The translations under genes were made by a program, and so were the position numbers. Shown piece after piece: positions 60,462 through 64,000 of a stretch of 64,000 bases of DNA. The first letter of the stretch is position 1. Each line of letters starts with the position of its first letter. Under the pieces are notes generated by a model, which ran no database searches, had not been told where the DNA came from, and was given only the letters and a program-made list of their open reading frames with translations. This DNA is from Sediminibacterium sp. (lineage in GTDB: Bacteria; Bacteroidota; Bacteroidia; Chitinophagales; Chitinophagaceae), in the NCBI RefSeq assembly GCF_030695065.1, contig NZ_JAUYTR010000021.1:62001-126000 (forward strand). Reading direction: 5' to 3'.

Positions 60462-61551
60462 ATGACAATAGAGCAAGTTAAATATATGAGGGACCGCGTA
60501 ATGGTCCTGAGGAGGTTTCTTTGACGTTGATAATAGACTATATAAAGTAGAGACCGATAGACAGCTTTCCCTTTCACCTGGTTTTTGGGACGACAATGCC
60601 CGAGCAACTTCGGTTATGAAGGAAATTAAAGTAAATGAATACTGGCTTAAGCTGTATAAACAGTTAGAAAACGCAGTGGAAGATTTTGTGCTTTTGTTTG
60701 ATTACTGGAAGGCGGGGGATGCTACAGAAGAAGAAACCAAAGAAGCATTTCATTCTGCACTCTCCCAAATAGAAGAAGCTGAATTTAAAAGTACACTTAA
60801 TAAACCCGAAGACGAGTTACCTGCAGTGCTCCAAATTAATCCGGGAGCGGGTGGTACAGAAAGCCAGGACTGGGCGGAAATGTTGCTTAGAATGTATCGA
60901 ATGTATGGGGAGAAGCAAGGATGGAAAGTTACTGAACTTGATTTTCAAGAAGGAGATGGCGCGGGTATTAAAAGTGCAACATTACAATTTGATGGAGACT
61001 TTGCCTATGGGTTTTTAAAAGCAGAGAGTGGGGTGCATCGGTTGGTGCGCATATCGCCATTCGACAGCAATGCAAGAAGACATACTTCTTTTGCATCTGT
61101 TTTTGTTTATCCACTAATAGATGAGAGTATTGAAATAAATGTAAACCCAGGAGACTTAGAATGGGCTTTCTATAGAAGTGGTGGAAGTGGCGGACAGAAT
61201 GTAAACAAAGTAGAAACCGCTGTTCGGTTAAAACACTTGCCAAGCGGTATTATTGTTGAATGTCAGCAAGCTAGAACACAGGGAGAGAACAGAGAGTTGG
61301 CAATGAAGATGCTAAAGAGTCGACTATATGAAGAAGAATTAAGAAAAAGACAAGAAGCCATTGATGCCACCAATGCAGGGAAGAAAAAAATTGAGTGGGG
61401 AAGCCAAATTAGGTCGTACGTATTTCATCCATATAAAATGATAAAAGATCATCGAACTGATTATGAAGTGGGTAATATCGCCCCTGTAATGGATGGAGAA
61501 ATTGATGGGTTTATAAAAGCATATTTAATGATGCAGCAAGAAAATAATTAA
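60462..61551 (+). CDS. prfB: Peptide chain release factor 2, with programmed +1 frameshift
   Basis: Terminates translation at UGA and UAA. Frame 0 encodes 20 residues ([20 protein letters not shown]) to CTT at 60519-60521, then TGA at 60522-60524 followed by C. Reading continues one base forward from GAC at 60523 ([17 protein letters not shown]...) to the stop at 61551. The merged protein is 362 residues, the normal RF2 size. SPF (codon recognition, about 198-200) and GGQ (peptide release, 243-245) are intact. AGGAGG at 60510-60515 sits three bases before CTT, the standard stimulatory site. An open frame starting at 60616 covers only the later part. Confidence 0.95.
60510..60525 (+). promoter_or_regulatory. 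RF2 frameshift site with Shine-Dalgarno-like stimulator
   Basis: AGGAGG-TTT-CTT-TGA-C. Slow decoding of the TGA stop when RF2 is scarce lets the ribosome slip from CTT onto TTT, so RF2 level controls its own synthesis. The spacing equals that of E. coli. Confidence 0.93.
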
Positions 61552-61560
61552 ATTGTAATT

Positions 61561-62952
61561 ATGTCTTTGGAACTGGAACAACCTAATTTATTTGAACAAT
61601 TTGAATTGTTAATTCAAAACGAAGATACCCTTGAAATAAGGGAGTTTTTGAACGATCAAAATATTAGTGATGTTGCAGATTTAATAAATGAGTATCCTGA
61701 ATACGAAGCTAGAATAGTGGCCAATATGGCTATACATAGGGCCGCGAGCGTATTTAAAATTTTGGACATTGCCCAGCAAAAAGATATTGTAAAAGAATTG
61801 CCTTCTGCTAAAACAGCAGAATTATTGAATGAGTTGCCTGCAGATGACCGAACTGACTTTTTAGAAGAATTGCCCAAAGCAGCCATTAGAGATTTAATCA
61901 AATTGTTAGATCCAGAGGAAAGAAAAATAACCCTATCCTTATTGGGATATCCAGAAGATAGTGTGGGTAGATTAATGACGCCAGATTATGTTTATGTGTA
62001 CTTACACAATACCATGTCTGAAGTGTTCGATACCATTCGTAAATATGCCAGAAACAGTGAAACCATTGATGTTATTTACGTAATTGATGAGAATGGTTTA
62101 TTAATTGATGATGTTAGAATTAGAGATATTATTTTGGCATCGCCAGAAAAAAGGATTGAGGATGTAATAGATGGGCGGGTAGTTTCTTTGCAAGTAAATG
62201 ATGACCAAGAAATTGCCAGTCAAGTATTTAAAATGAATAATCGCGTGGCATTGCCTGTTGTAGACGAAAACAATATTTTATTAGGAATTGTAACCATTGA
62301 TGATATGTTATGGGTAGCTAATGAAGAGTTTAGTGAAGACATGCAGAAAATGGGAGGTACCGAAGCCTTGAATGAACCTTATTTAGATATTCCTTTATTG
62401 AAACTATTTAGAAAACGAGTAGGCTGGTTAATCATTTTATTTATTGGAGAGTTACTAACAGCAACTGCAATGGGACATTTTGAAGACGAAATTGCAAAAG
62501 CATTGATATTGGCATTATTTGTTCCCTTAATTATATCTAGTGGAGGCAATAGTGGATCTCAAGCTTCAACTTTGATTATTCAAGCTATGGCAGTTGGAGA
62601 AATTTATATTTCAGATTGGTGGAGGGTATTAAAAAGAGAAATCATCAGTGGAGTTTTATTAGGATCGGTACTGGGTTTGTTGGGTTTTTTTAGAGTTGCA
62701 ATATGGCATTCCATCATCCCTAATGTTTATGGCCCTCATTGGGCAATGATTGGAGCAACAGTTGGATTTTCGCTCATTGGGGTAGTATTGTGGGGCACAT
62801 TAACAGGTTCTATGTTGCCCATCTTATTAAAGAAGTTAGGCGCTGACCCAGCAGTTTCTTCGGCTCCCTTTGTAGCTACATTGGTAGATGTTACTGGTTT
62901 AATCATCTATTTTAGTTTTGCCTATCTTTTTTTAGAAGGATTGCTTTTGTAA
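61561..62952 (+). CDS. mgtE: MgtE family magnesium transporter
   Basis: Mg2+ channel of the inner membrane. 463 residues: an N-terminal superhelical MgtE domain (about 20-135, with repeats such as LPSAKTAELLNELPADDRTDFLEELP), two CBS domains (about 140-260; DSVGRLMTPDYVYV and the VDENNILLGIVTIDD end), and five membrane helices (about 285-463). The pore region GGNSGSQASTLIIQAMA is near 328-344. It begins nine bases after prfB. Confidence 0.94.
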   Translation: MSLELEQPNLFEQFELLIQNEDTLEIREFLNDQNISDVADLINEYPEYEARIVANMAIHRAASVFKILDIAQQKDIVKELPSAKTAELLNELPADDRTDFLEELPKAAIRDLIKLLDPEERKITLSLLGYPEDSVGRLMTPDYVYVYLHNTMSEVFDTIRKYARNSETIDVIYVIDENGLLIDDVRIRDIILASPEKRIEDVIDGRVVSLQVNDDQEIASQVFKMNNRVALPVVDENNILLGIVTIDDMLWVANEEFSEDMQKMGGTEALNEPYLDIPLLKLFRKRVGWLIILFIGELLTATAMGHFEDEIAKALILALFVPLIISSGGNSGSQASTLIIQAMAVGEIYISDWWRVLKREIISGVLLGSVLGLLGFFRVAIWHSIIPNVYGPHWAMIGATVGFSLIGVVLWGTLTGSMLPILLKKLGADPAVSSAPFVATLVDVTGLIIYFSFAYLFLEGLLL

Positions 62953-62995
62953 AAGTCTGCTTTGATTTTCCTAAGTTTAAGTATAATTAATGCTT

Positions 62996-64000
62996 ATGAA
63001 TCGCTTCTTTTTATTGTGTTGTCTTTGTTTTTCTATATCTATTCTAACTGCTCAAACAGTTTTAATTCCTGCTTATACTGGTTATGCTTTGCCTACTGAA
63101 AAAGAAGATATTCAATTGTTTTCTGCAAAAAATGGTTTGCAAAATTGGGTGGATACTAAACAGAGAATAAGCTGGTTTATTTATATAAAAAAACCGGGTG
63201 AGCTTCAATTGAGTTTGTTGTCTAATAAAATAAATACCGGATCTACCATTGAAGTTTCCCTTGCAGGTAAGTCCTTTCAAACTAAAATGATTTCAGGAGC
63301 AGCACAAAAAAAAACGGCTGTAGGAAAAGTGATGATAGTAGATACGGGTTTTTATTCAATCACCATTTCTAGTATTAAAAAAGTGGGTAAATCTATTGCT
63401 AATATTCAATCATTGGAGTTGAAAGGACCCGCTACAGAGGGAATGCATTTTAACCCAGTAGAAAGAAGAAATGCCGCTTCGGTTCATTTAAAATATCCAA
63501 TTGCAGATTCTGTAAAAGCAATGGCATTTTATAATGAAATCATAGTGCCTGAAGATGCAAATCATTTGTACAGCTATTATATGGCTTGTGGATTTAAGAG
63601 GGGATATTTTGGCATACAGGTAAATAGCCCAACAGAAAGAAGGGTTATTTTTTCGGTTTGGGATGCAGGCAATGAAGCAATTGATCGCAACAAAGTGCCC
63701 GATTCAAATAAAGTAAAACTATTGGCTAAAGGGTACAATGTAGTAGCGAATGATTTTGGGAATGAGGGAACAGGTGGACACAGTCATTTTGTATATCCTT
63801 GGAAAACTGGGGAGAAATACCAGTTTATGGTTTTTGCATTAACAGACAGTGCAAAAGCAAGTACTATTTATTCTGGATACTTTTTTATTCCAGAAACAGG
63901 GAAATGGAAATTGATTGCAAGCTTTCGAGCCCCAAAAGATGGAAACTATTTGCAAAATCTATATTCCTTTAGTGAAAATTTCTGGGGATTAAATGGTCAG
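62996..64000 (+). CDS. DUF3472 family secreted protein (cut by window end)
   Basis: 335 codons are in view with no stop before the edge. Signal peptide 1-20 (MNRFFLLCCLCFSISILTAQ). An N-terminal beta-sandwich region (about 23-145) resembles DUF5077, and the DUF3472 core follows with YYMACGFKRGYFGIQVNSP, FSVWDAGN and the signature GTGGHSHFVYPWKTGEKYQFMV. Members are outer-membrane or periplasmic proteins often linked to carbohydrate binding. The 3' end lies outside. Confidence 0.8.
   Translation, partial: MNRFFLLCCLCFSISILTAQTVLIPAYTGYALPTEKEDIQLFSAKNGLQNWVDTKQRISWFIYIKKPGELQLSLLSNKINTGSTIEVSLAGKSFQTKMISGAAQKKTAVGKVMIVDTGFYSITISSIKKVGKSIANIQSLELKGPATEGMHFNPVERRNAASVHLKYPIADSVKAMAFYNEIIVPEDANHLYSYYMACGFKRGYFGIQVNSPTERRVIFSVWDAGNEAIDRNKVPDSNKVKLLAKGYNVVANDFGNEGTGGHSHFVYPWKTGEKYQFMVFALTDSAKASTIYSGYFFIPETGKWKLIASFRAPKDGNYLQNLYSFSENFWGLNGQ

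Noticed and set aside
60616..61551. prfB as a shorter gene starting at 60616
   Set aside because: Upstream codons in the same frame, joined through the CTT-TGA-C frameshift to an ATG at 60462, complete a normal-length RF2.

Overview
The window is about 64 kb of AT-rich bacterial chromosome from a member of the Bacteroidota, most likely the Chitinophagaceae/Sphingobacteriia side. This is inferred from gene content, since no database could be searched. Evidence: a type IX secretion sorting domain, Bacteroidota-specific families (DUF4294, DUF4295, DUF6132, DUF6580), the L28-L33-DUF4295-FtsY cluster, almost no Shine-Dalgarno sites, and TAnnTTTG promoter boxes before many genes. Protein families are assigned from recognised motifs only.

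Layout. 1-24 kb is mostly housekeeping and small metabolic genes: CcmF-type heme lyase, DUF4294, a clpS-aat N-degron operon, tRNA-Val, a GH26 mannanase, a zinc alcohol dehydrogenase, a secreted RidA, a TlpA-DUF1684 fusion, yraN, manA, rnhA, an acyl-CoA carboxylase beta subunit, a GMC oxidoreductase, a CBM20-bearing 4-alpha-glucanotransferase with a lysine-rich tail, dipeptide epimerase, Nudix, CorA, dapF, a nucleoside phosphorylase and tRNA-Cys.

24.6-38.8 kb is the most interesting part: a continuous plus-strand island for reduced sulfur. It holds a TauE/SafE exporter, two CstB-like persulfide dioxygenase-rhodanese proteins, a YHS lipoprotein, OsmC, a broken isoprenylcysteine-methyltransferase-like gene and an MFS transporter. 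A long run follows: two small cysteine-containing membrane proteins, thioredoxin, rhodanese, a universal stress protein, a YeeE/YedE pair, a TsdA-like diheme cytochrome c, SoxB, a porin-like protein and a Crp/Fnr regulator. Five transcription units in the island start with a GTAAC-N4-GTTAC-type palindrome. Each palindrome begins exactly 36 bp before the start of a -7-like box, the geometry of a class II Crp/Fnr activator site. I propose that the regulator encoded at the end of the island drives the whole island.

38.8-55 kb returns to core genes: ornithine aminotransferase, a serine hydrolase, a glycosyltransferase, tRNA-Gly and tRNA-Leu, purE, pdxJ, a UbiD decarboxylase, anmK, rpmB, rpmG, DUF4295, ftsY, a polyprenyl synthase, an APC permease and a DUF2027-Smr protein. 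55-64 kb has the RNase P RNA gene, a 1586-residue secreted protein with 18 NHL repeats (three six-repeat blocks) and a T9SS tail, prfB with a programmed +1 frameshift, mgtE, and the start of a DUF3472 protein cut by the window edge. No rRNA, CRISPR array, insertion sequence or phage was seen.
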